Notes under the pieces: generated by a model
Database searches by the model: none
What the model saw: only the letters and a program-made list of their open reading frames with translations
What the model was told of the DNA's origin: nothing
Assembly: GCF_021369635.1 (NCBI RefSeq)
Contig: NZ_JAJNBZ010000046.1
Span: 1 to 32,118, forward strand
Direction of reading: 5' to 3'
From: Paenibacillus profundus
GTDB lineage: Bacteria > Bacillota > Bacilli > Paenibacillales > Paenibacillaceae
Length of the DNA: 32,118 nucleotides
Position numbers and translations under genes: made by a program
Shown: positions 1 through 8,830 of the stretch, in pieces
Layout of the letters: each line of letters opens with the position of its first letter
Numbering within the stretch: position 1 is the stretch's first letter

Positions 1-1
1 T

Positions 2-199
2 CGCAAAAGACCGGCGCTGATCTATTCTTTTATCCATGATCATCGCTTCAAGCTCCGCGTCGCGAAGATGTGCAGTGTATTTCAAGTATCTCGAAGCGGC
101 TATTATGAATGGACTCGGCGCAAGAAGAGTAACCGCGCCAAACGCCAAGAACAAATGGACAAGCAGAGCCGGCGGATCTTTCTGGATTCAAGACGTCTT
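2..199 (+). pseudogene. IS3-family (IS150-type) transposase OrfB fragment
   Basis: The frame is open from the window edge and reads RKRPALIYSFIHDHRF, then KMCSVFQVSRSGYYEW and RRIFLDSRRL. This is the N-terminal part of the IS3-family OrfB integrase, ahead of the catalytic core. The match stops near base 199, where the frame runs into kinase-like sequence in another frame, so the DDE core is missing and the copy is dead. The element's left part lies outside the window. Family assignment is firm; the exact IS is not determined. Confidence 0.8.
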
Positions 200-204
200 A
201 CCAA

Positions 205-384
205 TCTATTGACAGAGGTTCAGAGAAAACAGTGGCACATCTGCTGGACAGTCAGGTTTACAAAAAGAGGGGCATCGGACTGATCTATACAAACAAACGC
301 TTGAAACAAATATATGGCCATGGTTTGACCATTCAGAGCAAGCCGAATCAAGGAACTACTGTTTCTTTTATAATACCAAAATAA
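205..384 (+). pseudogene. 3' remnant of LytS-type sensor histidine kinase
   Basis: The frame ending with TAA at 382-384 reads HLLDSQVYKKRGIGLIY, then NKRLKQIYGHGLTIQSK and TTVSFIIPK. This is the G2-box and last strand of a HATPase_c domain of the LytS/YesM type. It closely resembles the C terminus of the intact kinase at 18506-21616 (RGIGLLNTDRRLKQLYGKGL). All upstream domains are absent, and the fragment joins IS3 sequence at about 200. The sequence shows a truncated gene; loss through an IS-linked deletion is my inference. Confidence 0.75.
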
Positions 385-532
385 ACAATCAAGTTAGCAA
401 CCATAACGGATTTGTACGCCACAAAAGAACATGGTGTCAAATGGGAGGGGCGTTCAGCCCCCCCCAACCTCTGGCACCGATCCGCTGCAGTGTCTTGGCC
501 ATTCGATTGCGTTACACCAGCGTTTTTTACAG

Positions 533-922
533 TCACGTACGTGCCACCGCTTGTTCATCAAACGTCCAATAATAATTCAACACAAAATTAAGTGGCGGGA
601 CGATAGCCACGACGCAAAGTTGCCCAATCAAATATGACCAATGTAGCAAATCGACCGTAACGAACACGATCGCTGTATTCATGATCAGCCCGTTTGCGGA
701 GACGATCGCATACTTTATAAACGCCGATCGGCCCATCCCTCGCGTACCAAATGTCCACCGTTGGTTCATGAAGAATGAGATGATCAGTACAATGATGAAT
801 CCGATGGCGGAACTGATAATCGGATTGCAGCCCCACCATTCGACAAGTAGGATCAGTACCGAAAAGTGTAACAACGTGCCCAATACGCCAACTACCCCAT
901 ACTTCACTATTTTTGTACGCAT
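533..922 (-). CDS. GtrA family membrane protein (lipid-linked sugar flippase)
   Basis: This 129-residue protein has about four hydrophobic segments and the family hallmarks: N-terminal RTKIVKYGVVGVLGT, central FFMNQRWTFG and C-terminal NFVLNYYWTF. GtrA-family proteins are thought to translocate undecaprenyl-phosphate-linked sugars across the cytoplasmic membrane. The gene overlaps the upstream DPM-like glycosyltransferase gene by 16 bases, which implies translational coupling and a shared lipid substrate. It is the last gene of the five-gene operon running down from 7006. Family assignment is secure; the sugar (probably mannose) is inferred from the operon. Confidence 0.88.
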   Translation of the reverse strand: MRTKIVKYGVVGVLGTLLHFSVLILLVEWWGCNPIISSAIGFIIVLIISFFMNQRWTFGTRGMGRSAFIKYAIVSANGLIMNTAIVFVTVDLLHWSYLIGQLCVVAIVPPLNFVLNYYWTFDEQAVART

Positions 923-1887
923 ATGAGTTCATTCACAATTTCTTCGGTCTCTTCGGTTATTTTAGCCGTGATGCGTTCTCTGACAACGTACCGTGGTCGA
1001 TGTTTCGTTTCATTATAGATGGCGGATATATACTCGCCGACAATACCCAAGCTAACCATAATCACACTGCCGATCATCAATTGCAGCAAAATAACAGTTG
1101 TAAAGCCTGTTACCGCTTCGCCAACGAGTTTACGGTACAAGGTTTGTGCGCCCAACACAATAGCCCCGCATAGAAATAATGCGCCGGCAAAGTTGACGAA
1201 TCGTAGAGGCAATGAAGAGAATGAAGTCACCGCTTGTACGGCCAGCTTAACCAAGCTCACCAAGCCCCAACGACTCGTACTGCCAATCCGTTCCGGAACC
1301 TCGAACTCAATCTGTGCTCTGCTGAAGCCTAGCCAAGCGGTCATCCCACGGAAGAAGGTGTTCCTCTCGGGCATGTCTCTCCATGCTTGGATGACCTTCC
1401 TATCCAGCAGCTTAAAGTCGGAAGCGCCGTGCAGGTCAAAACCAGACATGCGATTTAGCATCAAGTAAAACAAGGCTGATCCCCACTTTTTTTGCAATGG
1501 TTCCTTGCCGCGGCTTCGTTTCACACATTCCACAATTTCATAGCCCTCAACCCGCCACTTATGCACCATTTCTGAAAACAAAGCAGGCGGATGCTGCAAA
1601 TCCGCGTCCATGACAATGACGGCATTGCCGTTTGCCTGCTCCAAGCCGGCGCACAGCGCCAGCTCCTTGCCGAAATTCCGGCTCAAGCGGATCGCCGACA
1701 ACTCTTCGAAGCGCCGACAGCATGCTTCAATCCGCGTCCATGTCCGATCCTTTGAACCGTCATCGATAATTAGCATCTCGAACCGTTCGCCCAGTTGCAG
1801 CATATGGCTGCGGATCAAAGTGAGCGCTTCATCAATATTAGCTTCCTCGTTATATACGGGAACAATGATTGTTATTTCAGGATTCAT
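907..1887 (-). CDS. Polyprenyl-phosphate glycosyltransferase, GT2 (GtrB/DPM-like)
   Basis: This 326-residue GT2 enzyme has an N-terminal GT-A fold (ITIIVPVYNEEANIDEAL near residue 5), the acceptor-loop acidic motif VIVMDADLQHPP near residue 90, and two hydrophobic C-terminal segments at roughly 230-255 and 265-290. This is the architecture of dolichol-phosphate-mannose synthase-like and GtrB enzymes, which move a sugar from a nucleotide donor to undecaprenyl phosphate on the inner face of the membrane. It overlaps the GT-C-like gene upstream by 11 bases and gtrA downstream by 16. GDP-mannose made by the first gene of the operon is the likely donor (inference). Confidence 0.9.
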   Translation of the reverse strand: MNPEITIIVPVYNEEANIDEALTLIRSHMLQLGERFEMLIIDDGSKDRTWTRIEACCRRFEELSAIRLSRNFGKELALCAGLEQANGNAVIVMDADLQHPPALFSEMVHKWRVEGYEIVECVKRSRGKEPLQKKWGSALFYLMLNRMSGFDLHGASDFKLLDRKVIQAWRDMPERNTFFRGMTAWLGFSRAQIEFEVPERIGSTSRWGLVSLVKLAVQAVTSFSSLPLRFVNFAGALFLCGAIVLGAQTLYRKLVGEAVTGFTTVILLQLMIGSVIMVSLGIVGEYISAIYNETKHRPRYVVRERITAKITEETEEIVNELICVQK

Positions 1888-3535
1888 GCTCTATCACATC
1901 CGCTTTTTTCTTTACTTTATAAATACGCCAGCGCCCGCCATGCTCATTGCCAAATTCCTTGTATAATTCACACCATTCCGCACCGCGTTCATAGAACTGA
2001 GGGTATAATCTGTTATCGGCGCTTAATGCGGAGCTGCTGTCCGGTTTCGGACTCAAAATGTAATCGACACCGCTTGCTCGCGGATCATCCAGCGATTCTC
2101 GAAAGTTAGCATCACTTGTAATGATAAATCGGCTTGGCTGGTCACTGTTGAGAATAACATTATAAGCCGAATAAGAATCCATTAGGATCGTGTCCTTATT
2201 TAATTCACTGTCCAAGTATCGTGCCACTTGCCGATCGACGTCCATCTCCGCAGCATGTTCATAGGCATGCAGCATTTTATTTTCGTCTGGCGCAACTTCA
2301 GGATTGAACAAAGCACCTGTCAGAACTACCACTGACAGAATAAGCGAAGCAAGAATGATGGAACTATTCAACCAAGACCTTCTCACTTTACTTAGCTCAT
2401 AAGGAAGCCATGCCACCGTAATGGGGAACACATACATAAAATATCGGAACCAGCCAAATGAAGTTCCCTTTACTATCAGTAAATATTGTAAAGCCACGAT
2501 CGAGGAGACCATACCCAATAAACCTACTAATTCCCATATCTGCCATCTGCGGTTGACGATGCGAAGCAACACCACACCGAACAATGGGATCGAGAAGTAC
2601 AGCATTTTACCCAATACGAACACGAAGCTATTCCATGGATGACCAATCAGATGCTGAAACTTGAGATCCGTTGCCAACACCGCAGATTGCTCCACATTGG
2701 AATACTCAGAGTTCAAGAAATAGAACGGGTTCCCCATGATGATGTAGTTCAGGAACACCCATAGCAAACCAGAATAGACAATCGGCGACCAGACGAGAGT
2801 TAACGCGCTTTCCGCTTGCTGATACTTATCCTTCGCCGGAGTTTGTTTCTCCGCTTTATTTTTTTTCAAGCGATAGAGCAGGGCAAGCACGACGACTAAG
2901 CCTACGCCAATCGCGAAAGGTACCGCTTCGTACCGTGTCCAAAACGCCAGTGCCAGCGACAAAGAGAGCTTTAGCAAATTGCCAACATGCCGATCCTTCA
3001 TCCAATAAGTCAAATGAATGACCGCATGCATCGTGAAAAAGATAAAGGGAGCATCACTTAGTCCGTTCATGCCAAACAAAAACATAAAGGGATTAAAAGC
3101 AAACAATAAACTGATACCTACGCTTACCCAGCGTGAAATCCCGTGATAGTCACCCGCTCGCACAAGCAGAGAGGCTGTAAACCCGGCGAACAGGCTGGAC
3201 ATAAGCACGCCCGCTAAGCCTGACGAGGCTAACGCAGGAAATAACGGATAAAACACTAAAAAAATGATTTCGACCAGACTCGGCAACGGGTTCCAAATAA
3301 ACCCGATCGCTCCCAAGTGCGGATCACCGCTATATAGCACGTAGAACGCGTTAGCTACCCTGCTTATGGCGTCGGTATGCATATAACCGATCTTATGGCT
3401 GACATAGTAGCCGACGATGAATTCAGTTACCCATACAACAGCAAATATTGCCCAATACAAGGAGCGTGACTTATGTTCTTCCGCCGCTGCAGTCGATCGT
3501 TCTCTCTTGAAATAAGGTATGGAAACTTCCGACAT
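1877..3535 (-). CDS. Polytopic membrane glycosyltransferase, GT-C/GT39-like
   Basis: This 552-residue, strongly hydrophobic protein has about 10-12 membrane segments and a first extracytoplasmic loop containing HTDAISR and later FIWNPLPSLVEI, the layout of GT-C enzymes that use polyprenyl-phosphate sugars outside the membrane. I place the start at 3535 (MSEVSIPYFKRERS). It follows the stop of the upstream gene by 2 bases and has GAGAGGGGCG about 8 bases before it. A longer frame opening at 3640 lies inside the upstream gene and has no such support. The C-terminal roughly 130 residues form a soluble region. It probably accepts the undecaprenyl-phosphate sugar made and flipped by its two downstream neighbours; the acceptor is unknown. 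Confidence 0.8.
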   Translation of the reverse strand: MSEVSIPYFKRERSTAAAEEHKSRSLYWAIFAVVWVTEFIVGYYVSHKIGYMHTDAISRVANAFYVLYSGDPHLGAIGFIWNPLPSLVEIIFLVFYPLFPALASSGLAGVLMSSLFAGFTASLLVRAGDYHGISRWVSVGISLLFAFNPFMFLFGMNGLSDAPFIFFTMHAVIHLTYWMKDRHVGNLLKLSLSLALAFWTRYEAVPFAIGVGLVVVLALLYRLKKNKAEKQTPAKDKYQQAESALTLVWSPIVYSGLLWVFLNYIIMGNPFYFLNSEYSNVEQSAVLATDLKFQHLIGHPWNSFVFVLGKMLYFSIPLFGVVLLRIVNRRWQIWELVGLLGMVSSIVALQYLLIVKGTSFGWFRYFMYVFPITVAWLPYELSKVRRSWLNSSIILASLILSVVVLTGALFNPEVAPDENKMLHAYEHAAEMDVDRQVARYLDSELNKDTILMDSYSAYNVILNSDQPSRFIITSDANFRESLDDPRASGVDYILSPKPDSSSALSADNRLYPQFYERGAEWCELYKEFGNEHGGRWRIYKVKKKADVIEHES

Positions 3536-3537
3536 GC

Positions 3538-5649
3538 TTACACGCCCCTCTCTATTGTTGCTTCCGCAGGAGCGGATGGCGCTCCCGTTAAACCGTGTGT
3601 CGTTTTTTCCCAGTAGAATGGTTTCGTAATGAGCTGCCACAGCGCTTTATATGCGGCCGCACTCATCAACACCCAATAGAGCGGCGTCAGCAAGGCGTAT
3701 TTGACAATCCCGTATGAAAAGATGCGCTCTTTTTTACGCTCAAGTTCCTCAATCACCCAATATACGCCTGCCACATTACTAAGAACGAACAAGAAATTTC
3801 CGATTATAAATTGAATCGCAGCCATGTAATAAATGATGCCTGGAAAAAACTTCGGCACGAACTCCATTTCCCACCCATACCAGAGAATGAGCAACGTCCA
3901 GAAGATCGGATTGATCAGCGGGAGAATCGGAGTTGACGCAACCAAGGCTTGAAAGCCAAAAAAACCTTTGGGACCGATTTCCTTCCATAATTGAACCGGG
4001 TTGCGCATATGGACAAGCCACGTCTGCATGTATCCCTTAATCCAACGCGAACGCTGCCTAATCCAATTACCCACGCGGCTATTGGCTTCCTCCCAGGTTC
4101 GCGAATCGACAACCACGGTCATATAGCCCTCTTTGTATAGCCGGATGCCAAGGTCAGCATCTTCCGTCACGTTATATGGATCCCATGCATTCAGCTCCTT
4201 TAATACTGCTGTTTTGAAATGATTCGAAGTTCCACCTAACGGAATAGGATAATTAAGCCGCATAATTCCCGGCAGCAGAAGTTCAAACCACATGCTGTAT
4301 TCATGAGTAAACCACCGCGTCAACATGTTTTGATCACTATTGAAATAATTCAATTTCGCTTGAATGCATACAACATGCTCCGGACTCTGCTGGAAAGAGA
4401 GAATAACTTTCTTCAATTGATCAGGATCCGGTCGATCTTCCGCGTCATAGATAACCACGTACTCTCCCCGTGCGCGGATCAAGCCGTAATTACATGCCTT
4501 CGGTTTGGTTTTAGGCAAGCTGTGCGGTACGATCAGAACCGTATAATAGGCTGGCAAATCCATGTTTTGCAGAAGCTCCTGCGCCTCGATATCGTCTTCT
4601 TCAATTAATAAGCGAACATCCAGCTTAGCCTTCGGATAATCCAACCGTTCCAAGTTCTCCAGCAGATGCGGGATGACTTCACTTTCTTTATACATAGGTA
4701 CCAGAATGGTGTAAATCGGGAGTTCTTTCTCGTCCACCGCAAGCACCTCTTCTTCCGTAAAGCGAAGCTGCGCCGTGCTTTTGGTTCCTTTTAAAATAAT
4801 CGCAAACTTAAACACAGACATGACAAAATAAACGACTTGAACGATGATATTCAATACGATCAACGTAACGAACCAATTCCAGATCAGCCCCGCGATAATC
4901 ACCACCGCAAGCAAGCAGAGTCCCCACAGTTGCGGCGTCGTGAATGTAATATGCGCCGAGTTCCCCGGATTCTCCTCGATCAACTTAGCCGTGCTTGCCT
5001 GCATCAATTCCGGTTCGTATACAGCCTTCCAGAAATCCTCCATTTCTTTGCGTGTCGCGAGCACCTGCTCAATCGGCGCCTCCACAATCGCTTCCAAGTC
5101 GACGATTTTCGCTTCTGTCAGAGGCGCACCAACGGCAATAAGATAACGATTCGGCATTTTATTGATCATAATCGCGTCATAAGCTCGCGCTGTCGCCTCA
5201 GGTAATCTCGCTTCGTGCTCAAAGGAAAATTCCTTGCCAATCCGCCCGATCTGCTGTTGGGTGGCAATCTCGCGGTAGAGCCTGTCCGGTTCAACGAACT
5301 TGAGTGATAACAAGATGTCACCCAATTTACCCCCGCTTTTTCTTTGGAACTCAAGCGCTTGTTCGAGTTGCTTCTCCGTGATCGCTCCGGACTGTACAAG
5401 CATTTCACCAATCCGTCCCTTGCTCTGGTTGCGCTCCGTCAGCTGCTGGATAGTGTGTGGACTGACGTCATAGAGTTCTGACACGACGTCACCCAGTCTG
5501 CCTCCATATTGCTGCTGCCGTTCAACCGCGTTGCGAAGTTGCTCGTTCGTAATCCAACCTTCGCTCACGAGCAGCTCCCCAATCCTTCTTGAAGGTTGAG
5601 GTGTCTGCAATTCATTCTGCTCCACCTGCTCATCTTGAATGCTCTTCAT
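3538..5649 (-). CDS. MshEN-repeat GT2 membrane glycosyltransferase (NfrB-like logic)
   Basis: This 703-residue protein starts at 5649 (MKSIQDEQVEQ), preceded by GAAAGGTGC. Residues 22-131 hold four 24-residue MshEN-type units at 22-45, 51-74, 79-102 and 108-131. Units one and three match the c-di-GMP-binding pattern well (RIGELLV-G-I-L-Q and RIGEMLV-G-I-L-Q); two and four are degenerate. Membrane segments lie near 245-300. The GT2 domain follows, with YTILVPMYKESEV, YDAEDRPDPDQL, TEDADLGIRLYKEG and QRSRWIKGYMQTW, then about four C-terminal membrane segments. Such enzymes polymerise or export glycans. E. coli NfrB is a known GT2 enzyme with an MshEN domain, though I recall its order as reversed. 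Control by c-di-GMP is an inference from the repeats. Confidence 0.87.
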   Translation of the reverse strand: MKSIQDEQVEQNELQTPQPSRRIGELLVSEGWITNEQLRNAVERQQQYGGRLGDVVSELYDVSPHTIQQLTERNQSKGRIGEMLVQSGAITEKQLEQALEFQRKSGGKLGDILLSLKFVEPDRLYREIATQQQIGRIGKEFSFEHEARLPEATARAYDAIMINKMPNRYLIAVGAPLTEAKIVDLEAIVEAPIEQVLATRKEMEDFWKAVYEPELMQASTAKLIEENPGNSAHITFTTPQLWGLCLLAVVIIAGLIWNWFVTLIVLNIIVQVVYFVMSVFKFAIILKGTKSTAQLRFTEEEVLAVDEKELPIYTILVPMYKESEVIPHLLENLERLDYPKAKLDVRLLIEEDDIEAQELLQNMDLPAYYTVLIVPHSLPKTKPKACNYGLIRARGEYVVIYDAEDRPDPDQLKKVILSFQQSPEHVVCIQAKLNYFNSDQNMLTRWFTHEYSMWFELLLPGIMRLNYPIPLGGTSNHFKTAVLKELNAWDPYNVTEDADLGIRLYKEGYMTVVVDSRTWEEANSRVGNWIRQRSRWIKGYMQTWLVHMRNPVQLWKEIGPKGFFGFQALVASTPILPLINPIFWTLLILWYGWEMEFVPKFFPGIIYYMAAIQFIIGNFLFVLSNVAGVYWVIEELERKKERIFSYGIVKYALLTPLYWVLMSAAAYKALWQLITKPFYWEKTTHGLTGAPSAPAEATIERGV

Positions 5650-5674
5650 TCTATTGCACCTTTCTCGATGTTGT

Positions 5675-7006
5675 TCAAAAAGCCACGTTATGATCACGCA
5701 TTTCGATTTGAATAACAATCAGATCGACCGCGGTTATCGCTTTGATGCTATGGTTCGATCCGGGAGGAATTTGAATCGCATCACCCGCTCTGGCCGTGAA
5801 GCGTTTGCCGTCAATACTGACCTTCGCTTCCCCGCGGATAAGCGTCCACAGTTCACTCCGCTGATCTTGCTTCTGATCGCTCATCTGTTTACCCGCATAC
5901 ATATGGACTCGTTTCGTCACCGAGCCGTGTTCCCCCATCGGTTCTCCCAAATGCAGAATCGTATACCAGCCATATAACGCTTCCTTATACATGGGGGGCA
6001 TCGATAGCGTCTGGACAACTTGCTTCAGCCCAGTGCTTGCTGCTTTATCTGTGATGAGAATCCCATCTGGAGAAGCCACAATTACCGCATCGGTTATCCC
6101 TAGGGCAACAACGGGGATATTAAGCTCATTGATTACATGCGTATTGAGGCAATCCTTGCTGACATATCCCTTTCCATACATCGGTTCTTTCATTTGTTCC
6201 GTCCATTCGTTCCAAGTACCCAGATCGTTCCACCGGCCTGCAAACGGCTTGACAGAGATTTTCTTCTCTTTCTCTACCACTTCATAGTCAAAGCTATTTT
6301 GCGGCAACCGTTCGTATTGAGCGATTAAGTCTTCGTATGAAGTCGGCCATCCGTTCTGTTCCAAAATGCGCAGCACATATGACAAGCGAAACGCGAATAC
6401 ACCGCAATTCCATAGAGCGCCATGCTTAATCCACTTTTCTGCTTCCGCAGCGGGCGGCTTCTCAATGAAACGCTGAACTTTGCGTAATGATTGTTGCATG
6501 CACGGATCAGGTACCGGGATAATGTAGCCATATTTCTCGGCAGGATAGGAAGGTTGTATGCCCATTAAAGCCAAGTTGTCCTCGGCATGGGCCAACCCGT
6601 TCGCAAGTGCGCGCAGCTCGGCAAAATAATCGTCATCAACATCAACATCGACAGGCATCACCACGATAACTTCGTCCTCTGCTGTATTCAGCACGCCTTG
6701 TAAATAAGTGCACGCCAATGCAATCGCTGGAAACGTATCGCGACGCTCTGGCTCCAGAACAAGCGGCACATCTTGATCAAGTTGGGTGAGAAGCAATTCT
6801 TGCTGTCCCCGACCGGCCGCAATAACGGCTGATTGCTGTAAGCCCGCCTTTTTAATCTGCTTCCATACTTTTTGCAGCATGGAAAAACGCATTTGATCAT
6901 TTTCCTCATTCGAATGATTCACTCTAATAAATTGCTTGGAACGGCTATCATTGGATAACGGCCACAACCGTTTCCCGCTGCCGCCGGATAACAAAACTAA
7001 TTTCAT
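5675..7006 (-). CDS. manC: Mannose-1-phosphate guanylyltransferase with C-terminal cupin
   Basis: This 443-residue enzyme makes GDP-mannose from mannose-1-phosphate and GTP. The N-terminal nucleotidyltransferase signature LLSGGSGKRLWPLSNDSRSK is complete, and FIEKP lies in the sugar-binding region. The C-terminal cupin (GDAIQIPPGSNHSI) resembles the type II phosphomannose isomerase half of ManC/AlgA enzymes. Its usual His-rich metal site reads QKQDQRSELW here, so isomerase activity is doubtful. GGGAGAAGG lies 7 bases before the ATG. It is the first gene of the minus-strand glycan operon, 25 bases from the next gene. Function is secure; the polysaccharide it feeds is not known. Confidence 0.92.
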   Translation of the reverse strand: MKLVLLSGGSGKRLWPLSNDSRSKQFIRVNHSNEENDQMRFSMLQKVWKQIKKAGLQQSAVIAAGRGQQELLLTQLDQDVPLVLEPERRDTFPAIALACTYLQGVLNTAEDEVIVVMPVDVDVDDDYFAELRALANGLAHAEDNLALMGIQPSYPAEKYGYIIPVPDPCMQQSLRKVQRFIEKPPAAEAEKWIKHGALWNCGVFAFRLSYVLRILEQNGWPTSYEDLIAQYERLPQNSFDYEVVEKEKKISVKPFAGRWNDLGTWNEWTEQMKEPMYGKGYVSKDCLNTHVINELNIPVVALGITDAVIVASPDGILITDKAASTGLKQVVQTLSMPPMYKEALYGWYTILHLGEPMGEHGSVTKRVHMYAGKQMSDQKQDQRSELWTLIRGEAKVSIDGKRFTARAGDAIQIPPGSNHSIKAITAVDLIVIQIEMRDHNVAF

Positions 7007-7128
7007 CTCCTAGCCTTCTCCCATCCTACAATCTTTGTCGACTAAACGAACGATTTGTAAATAATTAGGTCTTTTCGACTAAGACTATCTTAGCGCCTAT
7101 TACTGAACATTTTCTGAACAAGGGAATA

Positions 7129-7332
7129 TTGAATCAGAATCCACGTCATGAAGTGGTAATTTCCACTGGAACACAATGCGTTATGAGACATTTGGAAACC
7201 GATATTTCGAGTTCAGATGACAGCGTATATATGGACGAGACAAAGGCAGGACTGATACTGGGGGACAGTGAGGTTAACGGAAAGAGTGGCATTGGACTGC
7301 TCAATACAGATAAACGCATAAAACAGATGTAG
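7129..7332 (+). pseudogene. Second LytS-type histidine kinase C-terminal remnant
   Basis: The frame reads YMDETKAGLILGDSEVNGKS, then GIGLLNTDKRIKQM and a stop. This is the G1 and G2 region of a HATPase_c domain. In DNA, AAACAGATGTA-GGCCATG lines up with AAACAAATATATGGCCATGG of the remnant at 205-384, with one base lost so that the Tyr codon becomes a stop. The two remnants are paralogous copies covering overlapping parts of the domain, not halves of one gene. They flank the glycan operon. No intact kinase start or other domain is present. Confidence 0.65.
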
Positions 7333-7610
7333 GCCATGCATGGTATGAGCCATATAAGTAGAACTGCATTGTTTTTCGCGATCATTTCTGCGGGTGACGT
7401 AAGCTCCATTGGAAAACATGCAGCAGAATGTGTGGATGAAACGGAGTACCGGCATGCAGGCTATATTTTGTACAATGGATCCGGCTGTTTGGCGGCGTTC
7501 GGTGCGGAGGGAGTGCCAAACCATTGGATCATTTCCAATGAAACCGGCCGCAAGACGATATACGTCTCTGTTTCATTGGACAGAATCCAACGGATAAGGC
7601 AAAAGATCCC
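7333..7610. other. Intergenic stretch with no supported gene
   Basis: A plus-strand frame of 120 codons is open from 7336, but it has no good ribosome binding site and I recognise no motif in it. The sequence probably continues the decayed kinase neighbourhood just upstream. No hairpin with a T-run and no operator was seen. Confidence 0.4.
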
Positions 7611-7760
7611 CTACCTCCTTGCCTGCCACTTCTCTTCAAGGATAAAAGGACCGCATGGCATTATAGCCCGACTGGTGTGCGTAATTTCAACTAGCTGACC
7701 TATGTAAAAATGCGAGCCCTCGCCCGCAAGTTCAAGAAGCAAGGCCAACCGCTTCCTTTG
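7611..7760 (-). pseudogene. In-frame continuation beyond the stop of the 7761 ORF
   Basis: Directly after the TAG of the upstream minus-strand ORF the same frame stays open for about 49 codons (QRKRLALLLELAGEG..., then IGQLVEITHTSRAIMPCG, ending EEKWQARR and stop). The joint reads MTPEE-stop-QRKRL. A single CAG-to-TAG change could have cut a longer protein, but chance openness is also possible. I recognise no family. Confidence 0.3.
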
Positions 7761-8297
7761 CTACTCTTCAGGTGTCATGGGTTTAGGCTTATTTGCAGCT
7801 GTTTGATGTCCTAACTCTACCTTACTGGGTAAATTATCTGCTGATAAATAAGCGTTAACAATATCAGGAACATATTGGATTGTCATTCTTATTCCATCCT
7901 GCACTTGTTTCTCTATTTCTTCTCTGCATTTAATTAGATCGATTAGATCATTCTGATTGTCATTATTCCATTTGTATATTTGCCTTCTTTTTGTAATTAC
8001 AATCTCTATTCTATACCCATGTTCGTCCTTACTTTGTAATTCACATATGAACCAATCGGAATCAGCAGTTATTACTTTTACGTATTGACCTTGATAGTCT
8101 TCAAGATTAGGCATACTTTGCCCCCCTTTATAATCTTCAATTGCTTCCGCTACTATCTTTTTCATATCCTCTAAATCGGCCAACTTCCTAACCATATATG
8201 TCCATAATTCTCGGTTTTCTTCTATTAAATAAAATAACCCTTCTGCATCTGTTTCTTCCATTAATCGTAACTTCACTCGTTTTCCTACTAGTTCCAT
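7761..8297 (-). CDS. Chimeric ORF: GNAT N terminus joined to unknown domain
   Basis: This 178-residue ORF begins like a RimJ/RimL-type GNAT acetyltransferase (MELVGKRVKLRLMEETDAEG, then ENRELWTYMVRKLADLEDMK). It leaves that family abruptly after GGQSMP at residue 63. The remaining 115 residues (NLEDYQGQYVKVITADSDWF, later YKWNNDNQNDLIDLIKCREE) are not GNAT and carry no acetyl-CoA loop, so acetyltransferase activity is not expected. Met62 (codon 8112-8114) is preceded by AAAGGGGGG with 6 bases spacing, so a 117-residue protein could start there. It lies 21 bases after the broken gene at 8319-8739. I read it as an in-frame deletion fusion; the second domain is unrecognised. Confidence 0.5.
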   Translation of the reverse strand: MELVGKRVKLRLMEETDAEGLFYLIEENRELWTYMVRKLADLEDMKKIVAEAIEDYKGGQSMPNLEDYQGQYVKVITADSDWFICELQSKDEHGYRIEIVITKRRQIYKWNNDNQNDLIDLIKCREEIEKQVQDGIRMTIQYVPDIVNAYLSADNLPSKVELGHQTAANKPKPMTPEE

Positions 8298-8318
8298 ATT
8301 GTAATCCTCGCTTTATAG

Positions 8319-8739
8319 TTAGAATTGAATAGATGTGTCAACTCTGTCAGTTTCACATTGCTTCTCAAACTTCTTATTTAAAGCCGCGAGAAGTTCCTCT
8401 TTTTCATCAAGAAAAGTGAGTTCTATGTATTCGCTAAGGTCGGATCGTTCGAGGTAATAGCGTCTTTCCTTGATTGATTCGTCGATGAACGACATTAGCT
8501 GATTATCGTTCTTTAACACATGGATATACGAGATGATTTGGTTGTCTATAAAATCTATTATTTCTCCAAACTGTTCAATTGTTATGCCATACACATTGCA
8601 TGAGTGATTTACTTTCAATACTGGTTCCGAAGCTTGCTCTTCGCGCCGCTCTATCTCATCAAAGGCGCAACTCCGTCTTTATCAATTTCAATATAAACGG
8701 TCAGAGAAGGCTCTTCTCATATTCATGCATCGCCCACAT
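8319..8739 (-). pseudogene. Hypothetical gene with two frame breaks
   Basis: A start with a strong site (AGAGGAG, 8 bases before ATG at 8739) opens MWAMHEYEKSLL and then a stop. The next frame continues LTVYIEIDKDGVAPLM, and the third carries DEIERREEQASEPVLKV through a 99-codon tail ending DRVDTSIQF. Adding one base to the AA at 8707-8708 and one to the AAA at 8661-8663 (plus strand) restores one continuous protein of about 140 residues. The tail alone would have to start at a TTG at 8618 without a ribosome binding site, so the rebuilt gene is the better model. No family is recognised. The chimeric ORF at 7761 follows and may share its transcript. Confidence 0.55.
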
Positions 8740-8792
8740 GACTGCTGCTCCTCTTTGTACAAAATAAAAGCAAATGCAATTTTGTTTGTCCA

Positions 8793-8821
8793 TTGAGTAA
8801 CACTGTGCACTCCCTTATTAT
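8793..8821 (+). promoter_or_regulatory. Sigma-A-like promoter for binding-protein gene
   Basis: TTGAGT (8793-8798), a 17-base spacer and TATTAT (8816-8821) place the start of transcription just before the Fur box. A second TATAAT lies at 8859-8864 without a clear -35. Confidence 0.45.
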
Positions 8822-8830
8822 GGACATTGT

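Noticed and set aside
440..470. GC-rich hairpin (GGGAGGGGC and GCCCCCCCC) as terminator of the glycan operon
   Set aside because: It has a mismatch and no T-run on the minus strand, so terminator function is not supported.
7336..7698. 120-codon open frame on the plus strand
   Set aside because: No ribosome binding site, no recognisable motif, and the opposite strand has an equally plausible frame over its 3' part.
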